DNA of 64,000 nt from positions 1 through 64,000 of the forward strand of contig NZ_JAEDAE010000011.1 of assembly GCF_016056375.1 (NCBI RefSeq), given 5' to 3'. The notes under the pieces were generated by a model. It made no database searches and was not told where the DNA came from. It worked only from the letters and a program-made list of their open reading frames with translations. This stretch comes from Hymenobacter negativus (GTDB lineage: Bacteria; Bacteroidota; Bacteroidia; Cytophagales; Hymenobacteraceae). The position numbers were made by a program, and so were the translations under genes. Below are positions 8,462 through 17,036 of this stretch, piece after piece (positions within the stretch are counted from its first letter, which is position 1; every line of letters begins with the position of its first letter).

Positions 8462-9415
8462 TTATTTGAAATCAACCAGCTCGACTTCGAAGCGAAGCAC
8501 TGCGTTGGCGGGAATGTCGGCACCGGCGCCGCGGGGGCCATAGGCCAGGGGCGAGGGAATGAGCAGTACCGCCTTGCTGCCCTTATTGAGCATGGCAATG
8601 CCCTGGTCCCAGCCCGGAATAACCTGGCCCTGGCCCAGCACGAAGGAAATGGGCTCATTGCCGTGCTTAGCCGAGGAGTCGAATTCCTGGCCCGTGGCCA
8701 GCACCGTGCCCCGGTAGAGCACGCGCACGGTCTGGCCGGTTTTGGGCGTAGCGCCGGTGCCGAGTTTTTTGAAAATATAGTAAGTGCCACCCGTTGTTTT
8801 CTTGGCTGTGGCCTTGTTCTTTTTCAGGTAGGCCTGAATGGCAGCCACGTCCTTGGTCATTTGCGCCGCGGCCAGGGCTTTGCCTTGGCGGATGTTTTCT
8901 TCCTGCTGCTTCTGATGGCGGGCCGTCATCTCGGCCATCGTCACCAGTTCGCGGGCGCTGGCCAGTACCACCAGCGTGTTGCCGCCCTTGCGCAAAAACG
9001 GCGGCACGGGCTGGCGAAAAGTTTTCGCAAATATGGTGTCGGCCGGGAAGCGGAAGATGGCGCTGTCGCCGGGCAAAAGCAGCCCAAGAGCTTCCTCCAG
9101 GCTGCCGGGGGTTACCTGCGCGGGCAGCGCCACCGGCTGGGGCAGCGGCTGCACCTGGCGCGAGTTCATCAGCACCGAATCGCGGCCGGTGCGAAATTCC
9201 ATGAATACCGTCAGCACCTGGCCAGCGCGGCTGGCATAGGGCGCATCGGTGGGAGCTAGGGCCCGGGGCTGGTAGTGCCCGGCCGCGTCTTTGCGGAAAA
9301 GGCGGTACTCGGTGCCTGCTGGCAGACGGGAAAAATCAGTGGCAGGCGCCTGCGCCTGCGCCGTTTGGACTAGGCTGAGCAGGGCGCCTAACGCGGCAAA
9401 AAACAGATTTCGCAT
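8462..9415 (-). CDS. Exported FKBP-type peptidyl-prolyl isomerase (FKBP A)
   Basis: Accelerates prolyl cis-trans isomerisation in the envelope. The 317 aa protein has a signal peptide (cleavage after ALLSLVQTAQAQA), an N-terminal domain (about 28-165) that looks like a degenerate FKBP fold (YRLFRKDAAGHYQPRAL, RTGRDSVLMNS), a charged helical linker, and a C-terminal FKBP domain (about 205-317) with VRVLYRGTV, GQVIPGWDQGIAMLNKG and LAYGPRGAGADIPAN. It is last in a run of four same-strand FKBP genes and shares its full architecture with the first (10684-11727), so those two look like paralogs by duplication. Confidence 0.9.
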   Translation of the reverse strand: MRNLFFAALGALLSLVQTAQAQAPATDFSRLPAGTEYRLFRKDAAGHYQPRALAPTDAPYASRAGQVLTVFMEFRTGRDSVLMNSRQVQPLPQPVALPAQVTPGSLEEALGLLLPGDSAIFRFPADTIFAKTFRQPVPPFLRKGGNTLVVLASARELVTMAEMTARHQKQQEENIRQGKALAAAQMTKDVAAIQAYLKKNKATAKKTTGGTYYIFKKLGTGATPKTGQTVRVLYRGTVLATGQEFDSSAKHGNEPISFVLGQGQVIPGWDQGIAMLNKGSKAVLLIPSPLAYGPRGAGADIPANAVLRFEVELVDFK

Positions 9416-9465
9416 TACTTTAAATAGGATTCTGGAAGGTGAGCTGTGGAATTAAGCATTAAGCC

Positions 9466-9987
9466 TTACCGCACGCTCATAACCTGCAGTTCGAATACTA
9501 ACTCGGTGTTGGGAGGGATTAGATAATGAGATTCATCGTCGGGGTCGTGCACCCCGGCTGCGCCGTAGGCCAGCGCGGCCGGTATCCAGGCGCGCACCCG
9601 AGAGCCCACAGGCAGCAGCGGCAACAACTCGTCCCAACCCGCAATCACTTCCTTGCGCCCCACCCGAAACCGCACCGGCCCACCCGAGGCGGCCGTCGCA
9701 TCGAACACATGGCCATCGGGCAGAAAGCCGGTGTAGCGCACGGCCACGCGCTGGCCGGGCTTGGGGAGCGGCCCCGTGCCGCGCTCCCGAAACACAAAAC
9801 GCACCCCACCCGGCGTAAACTGCGGGGCGAGGTGCGCGGTATCGGGGCTGGCGCCGACGATGGGGGTGGTAGGCGTGGTGGGTACGGCCGGCTTGGAACT
9901 AACCTGGGCACTGGCCGCCGGGCTGCCAAGCATCAGCAGGACCAGCAGGCTGCCCATTCCCCATCCGATGGCTGTGGTGCCGTGCAT
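9466..9987 (-). CDS. Exported FKBP-type peptidyl-prolyl isomerase (FKBP B)
   Basis: A single-domain FKBP of 173 aa from the ATG at 9987 (MHGTTAIGWGMGSLLVLLM), giving a signal peptide ending near SPAASAQ and a 10-base gap after the stop of the upstream gene. A longer frame from 10026 would overlap that gene. The FKBP core (about 75-173) shows GTGPLPKPGQRVAVRYTG, FRVGRKEVIAGWDELLPLLPVGSR and LAYGAAGVHDPDDESHYLIPPNTELVFELQV. The acidic insertion DPDDESHY before the usual IPPN is specific to this copy. Probably in one transcript with its FKBP neighbours. Confidence 0.86.
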   Translation of the reverse strand: MHGTTAIGWGMGSLLVLLMLGSPAASAQVSSKPAVPTTPTTPIVGASPDTAHLAPQFTPGGVRFVFRERGTGPLPKPGQRVAVRYTGFLPDGHVFDATAASGGPVRFRVGRKEVIAGWDELLPLLPVGSRVRAWIPAALAYGAAGVHDPDDESHYLIPPNTELVFELQVMSVR

Positions 9988-9997
9988 GCCGAAATGC

Positions 9998-10594
9998 TTA
10001 GAATACTTCGAGGATTTCCACGTCAAACATCAGGGCTGCATCGGTGGGAATGGTGGATGAGCCGGCGGGGCCGTAGGCCAGGTAAGACGGAATGAGCAGC
10101 AATTTGCGGTCGCCCTGGCGCATCAGCAGCAAGCCTTCATTGAACCCGGGAATGGCCCCGCTGCCGCCCGTGAACACCACACAACCACACTGGGTGTGGT
10201 TCTCCGAGGAGTTGTCGAAAATAGTGCCCTGCGGATAGTTAGCATTGCCGTATGACGCCGGGTAGCCCGTGGTGGCCGGATGCGCGCCGGTGCTCAGAAA
10301 CCGTCCGATATACTTTACGCGCACCTGTTTGCCAACGGTAACGGGCGTGCCAGTACCCGCCACGCTATCCACCACATACAGGCCGGAATTGGTGCGGTGG
10401 GCCTTATTCAGCAGCTTGGTACGGACCAGATAGTTGTGAATCGTGTCCTCGTCGATGGCTTTCAGCTGGTTCTGGTGCTCGGCCAATTGCTTCTGATAGG
10501 TTGTTTGCGAGTTACAGCTCCAGAGGGCCGGAGCGGCGAGTAGCAGGCAGGCACCCAGCACCAAATGGTGCGCACGGAGCAGAAATTTATTCAT
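9998..10594 (-). CDS. FKBP-type peptidyl-prolyl isomerase lipoprotein (FKBP C)
   Basis: A 198 aa protein from the ATG at 10594. The N terminus MNKFLLRAHHLVLGACLLLAAPALWSC reads as a lipoprotein signal peptide with a lipobox-like ALWSC, so the mature form is likely membrane anchored. The FKBP domain (about 85-198) has VRVKYIGRFL, GAIPGFNEGLLLMRQGDRKLLLIPSYLAYG and IPTDAALMFDVEILEV. An unusual insertion between the first strands carries ENHTQCGCVVFTG, including two close cysteines. The longer open frame to 10672 would run into non-coding sequence. It is second in the four-gene FKBP run. Confidence 0.86.
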   Translation of the reverse strand: MNKFLLRAHHLVLGACLLLAAPALWSCNSQTTYQKQLAEHQNQLKAIDEDTIHNYLVRTKLLNKAHRTNSGLYVVDSVAGTGTPVTVGKQVRVKYIGRFLSTGAHPATTGYPASYGNANYPQGTIFDNSSENHTQCGCVVFTGGSGAIPGFNEGLLLMRQGDRKLLLIPSYLAYGPAGSSTIPTDAALMFDVEILEVF

Positions 10595-10683
10595 GGCGAA
10601 GAGGATAAAAAGATTCCGACCAACGGAGCCCGGGCAGCAATGCCGCGCCGCCCGTTGGCCGGAATCCAGCACTATAAGAATGA

Positions 10684-11727
10684 TTATTGAACGTCAACTA
10701 GTTCCACTTCGAAGCGCAGGGGCGAATTGGCCGGAATGTCGGCACCCGCTCCGCGGGTACCGTAGGCCAGCGGCGAAGGAATGAGCAAGATAGCGCGGCT
10801 GCCCTTGTTGAGCAGGGCGATGCCCTCGTCCCAACCCGGAATCACGGCACCCTGGCCGAGGGGGAAATCAATCGGCTTGCCGGCTTTGTCCGACGAGTCG
10901 AACTGCTTGCCGCTGAGCAACGTGCCGTTGTAGTTCACGCTCACGGTTTGGCCGGCTTTGGCCGGAGCGCCGGTGCCGGGTTTCAGCACCTGATAGTAGA
11001 TGCCCGAGGGCGTCTTCTGCACAGTGAGGCCGTTTTTCTTGATGTATTCCTGCAGCACGGCGTCATCCTTTTTCAGCTGGGCCTGCACCTCAGGAGTAGC
11101 CATGGCCTTTGCCTGGGCATCTTTCTGGGCCTGCATCTGCTTGGCGTACTCGGGCGAGGCCATGCGCTGCTTCAGTTGGGCGGCCATGGCACGCTTCTGC
11201 AGTTCGGGCTGCATGGCCTGGGCTTCGGCCTGGGTGATAAGCTTGTCGGTGGTCGACACGAACATCTGCACCACGTTGCCGCCTCTGCGCAGGAACGGGG
11301 GCACCGGCTGGCCCGATTTAGGCTTGATGAGCGAATCGACCTGGAAACGGAACACACCGCTGTCGCCGGGCTGGAGCAGGGACAAGGCCTCGTCGGGCAT
11401 GCCTTTCTGCTTCAGCTCCTGCAGGGGCAGGGGCACGGGCAGGCCCACGTCGCGGCGGGTGTTCTGGAGCACCGAGTCCTTACCGGTGCGGTACTGCATG
11501 TTGCCGAGCAGGAACTTGCCCACGCGGTCCTTATAGGTCGGGTCGCCGTCGGGGCCGATTTCACGGCGCTCGTAGCTGTTGCCAACTTTCTTAAAAATCT
11601 TGTATTCGATGCCGGACTTGGTTTTGGCAAAGTCCCCCCCGCCTTTGTTGCAGGCGGTGAGGGAAGCGAAGCTCAGCACGCCGGCCGCCAGGGCCAGCTG
11701 CCGCGCAGAGCGGGAGGAAAAACGCAT
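10684..11727 (-). CDS. FKBP-type peptidyl-prolyl isomerase lipoprotein (FKBP D)
   Basis: A 347 aa isomerase with a lipoprotein signal (LSFASLTAC, Cys near residue 26), a degenerate N-terminal FKBP-like domain (about 30-165: KSGIEYKIFKKVGNSYERRE), a long charged helical linker (about 180-235, KQMQAQKDAQAKAMATPEVQ), and a canonical C-terminal FKBP domain with VSVNYNGTLLSGKQFDSS, GAVIPGWDEGIALLNKGSRA and LAYGTRGAGADIPANSPLRFEVELVDV. The layout resembles dimeric envelope FKBPs (FkpA/MIP type: dimerisation part, helix, catalytic part). It is first of the four-gene run and closely parallels the last one. Confidence 0.9.
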   Translation of the reverse strand: MRFSSRSARQLALAAGVLSFASLTACNKGGGDFAKTKSGIEYKIFKKVGNSYERREIGPDGDPTYKDRVGKFLLGNMQYRTGKDSVLQNTRRDVGLPVPLPLQELKQKGMPDEALSLLQPGDSGVFRFQVDSLIKPKSGQPVPPFLRRGGNVVQMFVSTTDKLITQAEAQAMQPELQKRAMAAQLKQRMASPEYAKQMQAQKDAQAKAMATPEVQAQLKKDDAVLQEYIKKNGLTVQKTPSGIYYQVLKPGTGAPAKAGQTVSVNYNGTLLSGKQFDSSDKAGKPIDFPLGQGAVIPGWDEGIALLNKGSRAILLIPSPLAYGTRGAGADIPANSPLRFEVELVDVQ

Positions 11728-11764
11728 GAAAATTAAAAAAGTGAGAGTCAGAAACGGTTCAAAG

Positions 11765-12811
11765 TTACGCCACCGGCGGCGCTACGGCAGCGGGTACGCC
11801 CGTTAATTGCTCCTTGTACTCAGGAAGGATGCTTAGGAAGCGGTCCACGGTTGCATCCAGGGTCAGGTAGCTGATGCCGCCGGCGGCGTTGTGGTGCCCG
11901 CCGCCATCGAAATGCTTGCGCGAGAAGTCGCTGACAGAGAAGTTGCCCACCGAGCGGAAGGAAATTTTAACGGCCACGCCCCGGTCAATGAAAACGGCCG
12001 CAAACTTGATGCCCTCAATGCTCAGCGCGTAGTTGACCAGGCCTTCGGTGTCGCCGGTTTTGCTCTGGTACTCGCGCAGCTCCTCCTGCGTGATGGCGAT
12101 GTAGGCGGTATTGAACTCGCGGTTCACCACCAGCTTGTCCTTCAACACAAAGCCCAGAAAGCGGAGGCGGATTTCAGAATGCGAGTCGTAGATGCGGCGG
12201 TGCACCGACGACAAATCGATGTTCACTTTCAGCAGCTCGGCGATAATCAAATGCACGTTGCGCGAGGTGCTGGGGTGGCGGAACGAGCCCGTATCGGTCA
12301 TGATGCCCGCGTACAGCGCCTCGCCCATGCCCTTGGTGATGAGGTTTTGGTCGCCCAGGTCGCGGATAATCTCAAAGATAAGCTCGGCCGTGGCGGCCGC
12401 CGAGGGTACCGAAAACGTGATATCGGCAAAGTCTTCGGGCTCCTGGTGGTGGTCGACCAGCACTTTGGTGCCACTGGCAACCCGGATATATTCGCCCAAC
12501 TCGTTGATGCGGCCCAGGCAGCTGAAATCGAGGCAGCAGATGACTTCGGCGCGGGCGATGAGGTCGCGCACCTGCCGGTCGTTCTGGCGCTTGTCATAAA
12601 TAACTACTTCCTCGTTGCCCTCCATCCAGTTGAGGAAGGCCGGATAATCGGATGGCGTGACCACCGTAACGTGGTGGCCCTTCTGCTTGAGGTAGCCGGC
12701 CCAGGCCAGTGAGGAGCCCAGCGCATCGGCGTCGGGTTTGTGGTGGGTGGTGATAACAACCTGCTTGGGCTGCGCCAGCAACGCTTGCAGCGCGGAAATT
12801 GAACTAGACAT
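11765..12811 (-). CDS. nrnA: NrnA-type oligoribonuclease / pAp phosphatase (DHH family)
   Basis: A DHH/DHHA1 phosphoesterase of 348 aa from the ATG at 12811. In Bacteria the family degrades nano-RNA and dephosphorylates pAp. Metal-binding motifs are visible: THHKPDADALGSS (about 24-36), CCLDF, VDHHQEPEDF (the DHH motif), and GIMTDTGSFRHPST; the DHHA1 substrate loop is GGGHHNAAGG near the C terminus. The longer frame to 12886 was rejected since its first 25 residues lie in the divergent promoter gap with ndk. It is transcribed toward the FKBP run (37-base gap), so it may be co-transcribed with it. Confidence 0.9.
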   Translation of the reverse strand: MSSSISALQALLAQPKQVVITTHHKPDADALGSSLAWAGYLKQKGHHVTVVTPSDYPAFLNWMEGNEEVVIYDKRQNDRQVRDLIARAEVICCLDFSCLGRINELGEYIRVASGTKVLVDHHQEPEDFADITFSVPSAAATAELIFEIIRDLGDQNLITKGMGEALYAGIMTDTGSFRHPSTSRNVHLIIAELLKVNIDLSSVHRRIYDSHSEIRLRFLGFVLKDKLVVNREFNTAYIAITQEELREYQSKTGDTEGLVNYALSIEGIKFAAVFIDRGVAVKISFRSVGNFSVSDFSRKHFDGGGHHNAAGGISYLTLDATVDRFLSILPEYKEQLTGVPAAVAPPVA

Positions 12812-12983
12812 CGACAACGTGAATGGCCTGGAAATGGAACTGAGGGCCGGTGGCTTACGAATAATTGGGGCGGCAAAAGTCGGCATAAATCCGTTCTCAA
12901 CAACGCACTTCCCCCGGAAGGTTCTCCAACAGTATCACAACCGCCGGCTGCACCCGGCCAAAGCAACCCGTGGGCTTTGGTGC

Positions 12984-12991
12984 TACTTTTG
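12984..12991 (+). promoter_or_regulatory. -7 element of the ndk promoter (TACTTTTG)
   Basis: TACTTTTG matches the Bacteroidota -7 consensus TAnnTTTG and lies about 45 bases before the ndk start codon, leaving a short leader. No TTG -33 element is evident at the right distance. Confidence 0.5.
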
Positions 12992-13036
12992 TGGCGCAAT
13001 ACTTTTTTTAACCCCAATTCTCCCCCGACCAACGCA

Positions 13037-13447
13037 ATGGCCACCAACCGCACATTCACGATGATTAAGCCCGATGCCGTTCAGGAAAACCACATTGGTG
13101 GCATCCTGAGCATGATTGAGGCCGGCGGCTTCCGCATCGTGGAGCTCCAGAAAATCAACCTCAGCGCCGAGCGCGCCGGCCAGTTCTACGCTGTGCACGC
13201 CGAGCGTCCGTTCTACAACGACCTCGTGAAATACATGTCGAGCGGCCCCATCGTGGCGGCTATTCTCGAAAAAGACAACGCCGTGGCCGATTTCCGTGCC
13301 CTCATCGGCGCCACCAACCCGGCCAACGCCGAGGAAGGCACCATCCGGAAGAAGTACGCCAAGAGCATCGAAGCCAACGCCGTGCACGGCTCGGACTCGG
13401 ACGAAAACGCTCAGATTGAGGGCGACTTCTTCTTCGGCAACAAGTAG
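13037..13447 (+). CDS. ndk: Nucleoside diphosphate kinase
   Basis: Transfers the gamma phosphate between NTPs and NDPs through a phospho-histidine. The 136 aa product from MATNRTFTMIKPDAV has the usual family length. Hallmarks are KPDAV, HAERPFYNDLVKYMSSGPIVAAIL, and the active-site region GATNPANAEEGTIRKK followed by NAVHGSDS, where the His is the phosphorylated residue. The longer frame starting at 12977 would translate promoter DNA. Divergent from nrnA; followed by a strong terminator shared with the convergent permease gene. Confidence 0.96.
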   Translation: MATNRTFTMIKPDAVQENHIGGILSMIEAGGFRIVELQKINLSAERAGQFYAVHAERPFYNDLVKYMSSGPIVAAILEKDNAVADFRALIGATNPANAEEGTIRKKYAKSIEANAVHGSDSDENAQIEGDFFFGNK

Positions 13448-13468
13448 TTCCGACTGCCGCAAGGTAGC

Positions 13469-13504
13469 AAAAAGCCCGCTCTGCGCATGCAGAGCGGGCT
13501 TTTT
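13469..13504. terminator. Bidirectional terminator between ndk and the nucleoside permease
   Basis: AAAAAGCCCGCTCTGC (13469-13484) and its exact complement (13489-13504) enclose GCAT; A and T runs flank both sides. Confidence 0.88.
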
Positions 13505-13557
13505 CTTTATACTAAAAACAGACTGTTTTTATACCAATCTTGTATTGTTGAGCTTAC

Positions 13558-14844
13558 TTATGCCTGCTCAACTGAAAGCAGTGGCTCGACGTGCGAAGAA
13601 TCTTCCACCGGCTGGGTGGTGTGCTTGTGCTTAAAGATAAACACGAACAGAACGGCGATTACCAGCGCGTAGCCCGCGAACGTGAGCCAGATGCTGTGCC
13701 AGTCCTTCACGCCGTTGGCATCGGTGAAGTAGTGCTGGATGATGAGGCCGCTGAGCGAACTGCCGAGCACAGCGCCAAAGCCGTTGGTCATCATCATAAA
13801 CAAGCCCTGGGCGCTGGCCCGGATGCTGGGCTGGGTCTGGGTTTCGACGAACAGCGAGCCCGAAATGTTGAAGAAATCGAAGGCCATGCCGTACACAATG
13901 CACGAGAGGATAATCATCCAGAGGCCCTGGCCGGGGTTGCCGTAGGCGAACAGGCCGAAGCGCAGCACCCAGGCAATCATGCTGAACAGCATCACCTGCT
14001 TGATGCCAAAACGGCGCAGGAAGAACGGAATGGCGAGGATGAACAGCGTTTCCGAAATCTGCGAGATGGACATGATGATGGCTGGATACTTTACCGTCAG
14101 GGTTTCCTGATAGGCCGGATTCTTGTCGAAATCGTGCAGGAAAGTGTCGCCATAGGCATTGGTGAGCTGCAGCGCGGCACCAAGTAGCAGCGCGAAGAGG
14201 AAGAAGGTCAGCATCTTGCGGTCGCGCAGAATGGCGAACGACTTGAGGCCGAGGATTTCGGCCAGGTTCTGGCTGGAGGTGTTGGCTGACTGTGGTGGGC
14301 AGGCGGGCAGCGTGAACGAATAAATGCCCAGCAGAATAGCCGCGCCGGCGGCTACGTAGAACTGGCTGGCCGATTTCTCGAAGCCGAGCAGGCTCACCGT
14401 CCACATGGCCACGATGAAGCCCACGGTGCCCCACACCCGGATGGGCGGGTAGTCCTTCACCACGTCGAGGCCCTGCCGTTTCAGGATGGAATACGACACG
14501 GCGATTGACAGGGCCAGCGTGGGCATGTAGAAAATCATGTTCAGCAGGATAACCCAGAAGAACGTGCCGGGGTCCGTGACCTGCGGAATGGCGCACAGCA
14601 CGAGGCCGCCTAGGATGTGCAACACGCCGTAGAGCTTTTCGGCGTTCACGTACTTATCGGCCACGATGCCCATGAGCGAGGGCATGAAGATGGAAGCAAT
14701 GCCCATGGTCGAGAAAATGGCGCCAAACTGGGCACCCGACCATTGCTTTGTTTGAAACCAATAAGCGCCAATCGTAATCAGCCACGAGCCCCAGATGAAA
14801 AACTGGAGAAAGCTCAGGACAGTAAGGCGCAACTTCGTATTCAT
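13558..14844 (-). CDS. nupG: Nucleoside:H+ symporter (NupG / Nuc_H_symport MFS family)
   Basis: A 12-segment major facilitator of 428 aa from MNTKLRLTVLSFLQFF, predicted to import nucleosides with protons. Characteristic features are FFIWGSWLITIGAYWFQT in the first segment, the GIVADKYVNAEKLYG loop, a central cytoplasmic loop (about 195-225) and the C-terminal half with IYGMAFDFFNISGSLFVE. The longer frame to 14913 only adds an unlikely hydrophilic leader. It lies between two strong terminators so it is monocistronic. Import of nucleosides would fit with tdk and ndk in the same window, though there is no operon link. Confidence 0.87.
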   Translation of the reverse strand: MNTKLRLTVLSFLQFFIWGSWLITIGAYWFQTKQWSGAQFGAIFSTMGIASIFMPSLMGIVADKYVNAEKLYGVLHILGGLVLCAIPQVTDPGTFFWVILLNMIFYMPTLALSIAVSYSILKRQGLDVVKDYPPIRVWGTVGFIVAMWTVSLLGFEKSASQFYVAAGAAILLGIYSFTLPACPPQSANTSSQNLAEILGLKSFAILRDRKMLTFFLFALLLGAALQLTNAYGDTFLHDFDKNPAYQETLTVKYPAIIMSISQISETLFILAIPFFLRRFGIKQVMLFSMIAWVLRFGLFAYGNPGQGLWMIILSCIVYGMAFDFFNISGSLFVETQTQPSIRASAQGLFMMMTNGFGAVLGSSLSGLIIQHYFTDANGVKDWHSIWLTFAGYALVIAVLFVFIFKHKHTTQPVEDSSHVEPLLSVEQA

Positions 14845-14924
14845 GCGGAGAACGGGGCAAAAGAGGGTGGGATAAGACAGATGCAGTCGCGGCGCAAGGG
14901 CCACAGCCGTCAAAGATAAATAAA

Positions 14925-14972
14925 AAAGCCCCTGCGAAGTGCCCGAACTGGGGCAGACTTCGCAGGGGCTTT
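14925..14972. terminator. Hairpin between the permease gene and the alkene reductase
   Basis: AAAGCCCCTGCGAAGT (14925-14940) pairs perfectly with ACTTCGCAGGGGCTTT (14957-14972). On the minus strand it follows the alkene reductase stop and has a T run, so it terminates that gene. Confidence 0.85.
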
Positions 14973-14993
14973 AATCAGCCGCAGAAGGGCGTT

Positions 14994-16124
14994 TTACGCT
15001 TCGTAAGTGGGCGAGAACGTGCCGGCGGGCTGGCCGTCGGCCGTGGGGTAGTCGGTGTAGCCGTCGGCGAAACCGTTGGGGCCGGGGGCGTAGAAGGTGG
15101 CTTGGTCGGCTTCGGCCAGGGGCTGGCCTTTTTCGAGACGCTCGACCAGGTCGGGGTTCGAAATGAAGGGGCGGCCGATAGCAACGAGGTCGGCTGGGCC
15201 GGCGAGGGCGGTGTCAATCTGAGCTACGGTAGTATAGCCGCCGCTCAGGATGAGCGTGTTGGTGAACTTCTCGCGGATGAGCGGCACCACCTGGGCCGGC
15301 ACGGCGGGCGCGCCCATGCTCTGGTGGTCGACGAGGTGCAGGTACACCACGCCGATTTTCTGGAGCTCCTCGGCCAGGTAGGCGTAGGTTTCGTCGATTT
15401 CGGGGTAGGTCGGCTGGTCATTGAACACGCCCCAGGGCGAGAGGCGGATGCCGGTACGCTCCTTGCCGATGGCTTCGGCTACGGCTTTGGTTACTTCGAG
15501 CACGAAGCGGGCGCGGTTCTGCACGCTACCGCCGTACTCGTCGGTGCGCTGGTTGCTGGCGGGGTTCAGGAATTGCTCCAGCAGGTAGCCGTTGGCGCCG
15601 TGCAGCTCTACGCCGTCGAAACCGGCTTCGAGGGCCAGCTTGGCGCTGTGCACGTACTCATCGCGCACGCGGGCCAGCTCGTCAGTGCGCAGGGCGCGGG
15701 GCGTGGGCTGGTCCTGCATCTGCTGCTGGTCGGTCCACATCTGGCCTTGGGCAGCCACGGCCGAAGGGGCAATGCCCTCAGCGCCTTCGGGCAGGTTGAG
15801 GGGGTGGAAAATGCGGCCGGCGTGCATCAGCTGCACGAAAATGTGGCCGCCGTGGTGGTGTACGGTTTCTGTGACGCGCTGCCAGTTGGTGACGTGCTCC
15901 TGGTTGAACAGGCCGGGAATGCGGGCATATCCCAGACCATCGGCCGAGGGCGAAACGCCTTCGGTAATGATGAGGCCAGCGGTGGCGCGCTGGCGGTAGT
16001 ACTCGGCCATCAGCTCGTTGGGCACGTTGCCCAGGGCGCGGCTGCGCGTCATGGGGGCCATTACGAGGTGGTTGGCGAGGGTGAGGTTGCCCAGTTTGGC
16101 GGGCTCAAAGGCTTTGCTTGACAT
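14994..16124 (-). CDS. nemA: Alkene reductase, Old Yellow Enzyme family
   Basis: An FMN-dependent ene-reductase (376 aa from MSSKAFEPAKLGNLTLANHLVM) that reduces activated C=C bonds or nitro groups with NADPH. Family motifs: MAPMTRSRA near residue 23, ITEGVSPSADG, QLMHAGRI, the HGANGYLLEQFLNPASNQRTDEYGGS block (about 180-205) with the His-x-x-Asn substrate-binding pair, and AIGRPFISNPDLV near the phosphate-binding site. The frame continues upstream to 16322 but that part has non-coding composition. It is monocistronic by context. The native substrate cannot be told from sequence. Confidence 0.93.
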   Translation of the reverse strand: MSSKAFEPAKLGNLTLANHLVMAPMTRSRALGNVPNELMAEYYRQRATAGLIITEGVSPSADGLGYARIPGLFNQEHVTNWQRVTETVHHHGGHIFVQLMHAGRIFHPLNLPEGAEGIAPSAVAAQGQMWTDQQQMQDQPTPRALRTDELARVRDEYVHSAKLALEAGFDGVELHGANGYLLEQFLNPASNQRTDEYGGSVQNRARFVLEVTKAVAEAIGKERTGIRLSPWGVFNDQPTYPEIDETYAYLAEELQKIGVVYLHLVDHQSMGAPAVPAQVVPLIREKFTNTLILSGGYTTVAQIDTALAGPADLVAIGRPFISNPDLVERLEKGQPLAEADQATFYAPGPNGFADGYTDYPTADGQPAGTFSPTYEA

Positions 16125-16415
16125 GAGGTCGAATGAAGTGGCGTCGTGCGTGAGTCGCCGGGTTGGATGAAACGCGGTGATAAAGCAGGTACGTACACGA
16201 ATTGTTTTTGACTGGTTGCCGCTAGAACAGAATGATTGTTTGCTTGGAGGTGAGTAGCTCACAAATTCGCTGATATCAGGCGTTTCAGGCGGTTTGCTTG
16301 GAATGCGGCTTCGAGACCTCAAGCATCTACATCAAGCGGCTTCAACAGCTTTAGAAGCGGGCTTAGGAAAAGGAAGGCTTATATGCTAGGCTGCTATATT
16401 TCGTATTTTGGTGAC

Positions 16416-16682
16416 ATGAAAAGTGTTTTACCGTTGTTAGTTCTTGTCTTCGCCCAGTGTAGCATGGAAAAATTCAAGCATCCGGTTGCTATTATCCAAC
16501 GGGCCGAAATTCGACAGGATGGACAGCACACGCCGGTAGGTATTGTCGAGCCAGGTGATTCCATCGATTTCATTGATTACACCTACCGTCCGGCCGACAG
16601 TACGGCGCTAGTTCAATTGCGCAACGGCAAACGCGGCTACATTCCAGTGTCAGCACTCAAAGTGCCTGAATGGCATAACTAA
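16416..16682 (+). CDS. Small exported protein with SH3-like segment, unknown function
   Basis: An 88 aa protein starting at the ATG at 16416. MKSVLPLLVLVFAQC reads as a signal peptide, perhaps of a lipoprotein (the Cys follows FAQ, not a strict lipobox). The remainder (about 18-88) has IIQRAEIRQDG, DSIDFIDYTYRPADSTALVQLRNGKRGYIPVSAL, a pattern like a bacterial SH3 domain. It is AT-richer than its neighbours. Followed by another small gene on the same strand. I cannot name a function. Confidence 0.55.
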   Translation: MKSVLPLLVLVFAQCSMEKFKHPVAIIQRAEIRQDGQHTPVGIVEPGDSIDFIDYTYRPADSTALVQLRNGKRGYIPVSALKVPEWHN

Positions 16683-16714
16683 CATAATACTCCTCAATTT
16701 GGGTTAGTTAGACA

Positions 16715-16915
16715 ATGAGCGAAAAAATGAAATATGTCGTACTGACGTTATTAATTTTATCCCTATTGTTTTTGGGATTTACATGGCTCGTTTACCACGG
16801 TAGCGGGCACCGCATCCCCGTCGAAACAGACCGTTTTTTTATTCTGGTAACGCTGATTAATGTTGGGCTATTGTGTCTCGTAGGTGCTTGGATAAAGAGG
16901 CATAGACGGACATAG
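16715..16915 (+). CDS. Small membrane protein, unknown function
   Basis: A 66 aa frame with two predicted membrane segments (YVVLTLLILSLLFLGFTWLV at about 7-26 and FFILVTLINVGLLCLVGAWI at about 41-60) and a basic C-terminal tail KRHRRT, which predicts both ends in the cytoplasm. It starts 32 bases after the SH3-like gene and has similarly AT-rich composition, so the pair may be one unit. No family recognised. Confidence 0.5.
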   Translation: MSEKMKYVVLTLLILSLLFLGFTWLVYHGSGHRIPVETDRFFILVTLINVGLLCLVGAWIKRHRRT

Positions 16916-16983
16916 TTAAGGAAGTAGCGAATCAGCCAAACACCCATTCCCACCAAATCAAGCCTACTCCACACCCCACCAAA

Positions 16984-17015
16984 AAAGGCCCGCCTCCAAC
17001 CGGAGACGGGCCTTT
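16984..17015 (-). terminator. Terminator of sodA
   Basis: AAAGGCCCGCCTCC (16984-16997) pairs with GGAGACGGGCCTTT (17002-17015), with one G-T pair. On the minus strand it is followed by TTTTTTGG, a proper terminator for sodA; it may also end the small genes on the plus strand. Confidence 0.8.
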
Positions 17016-17036
17016 CTGCTAATAACGCTACCGAAA

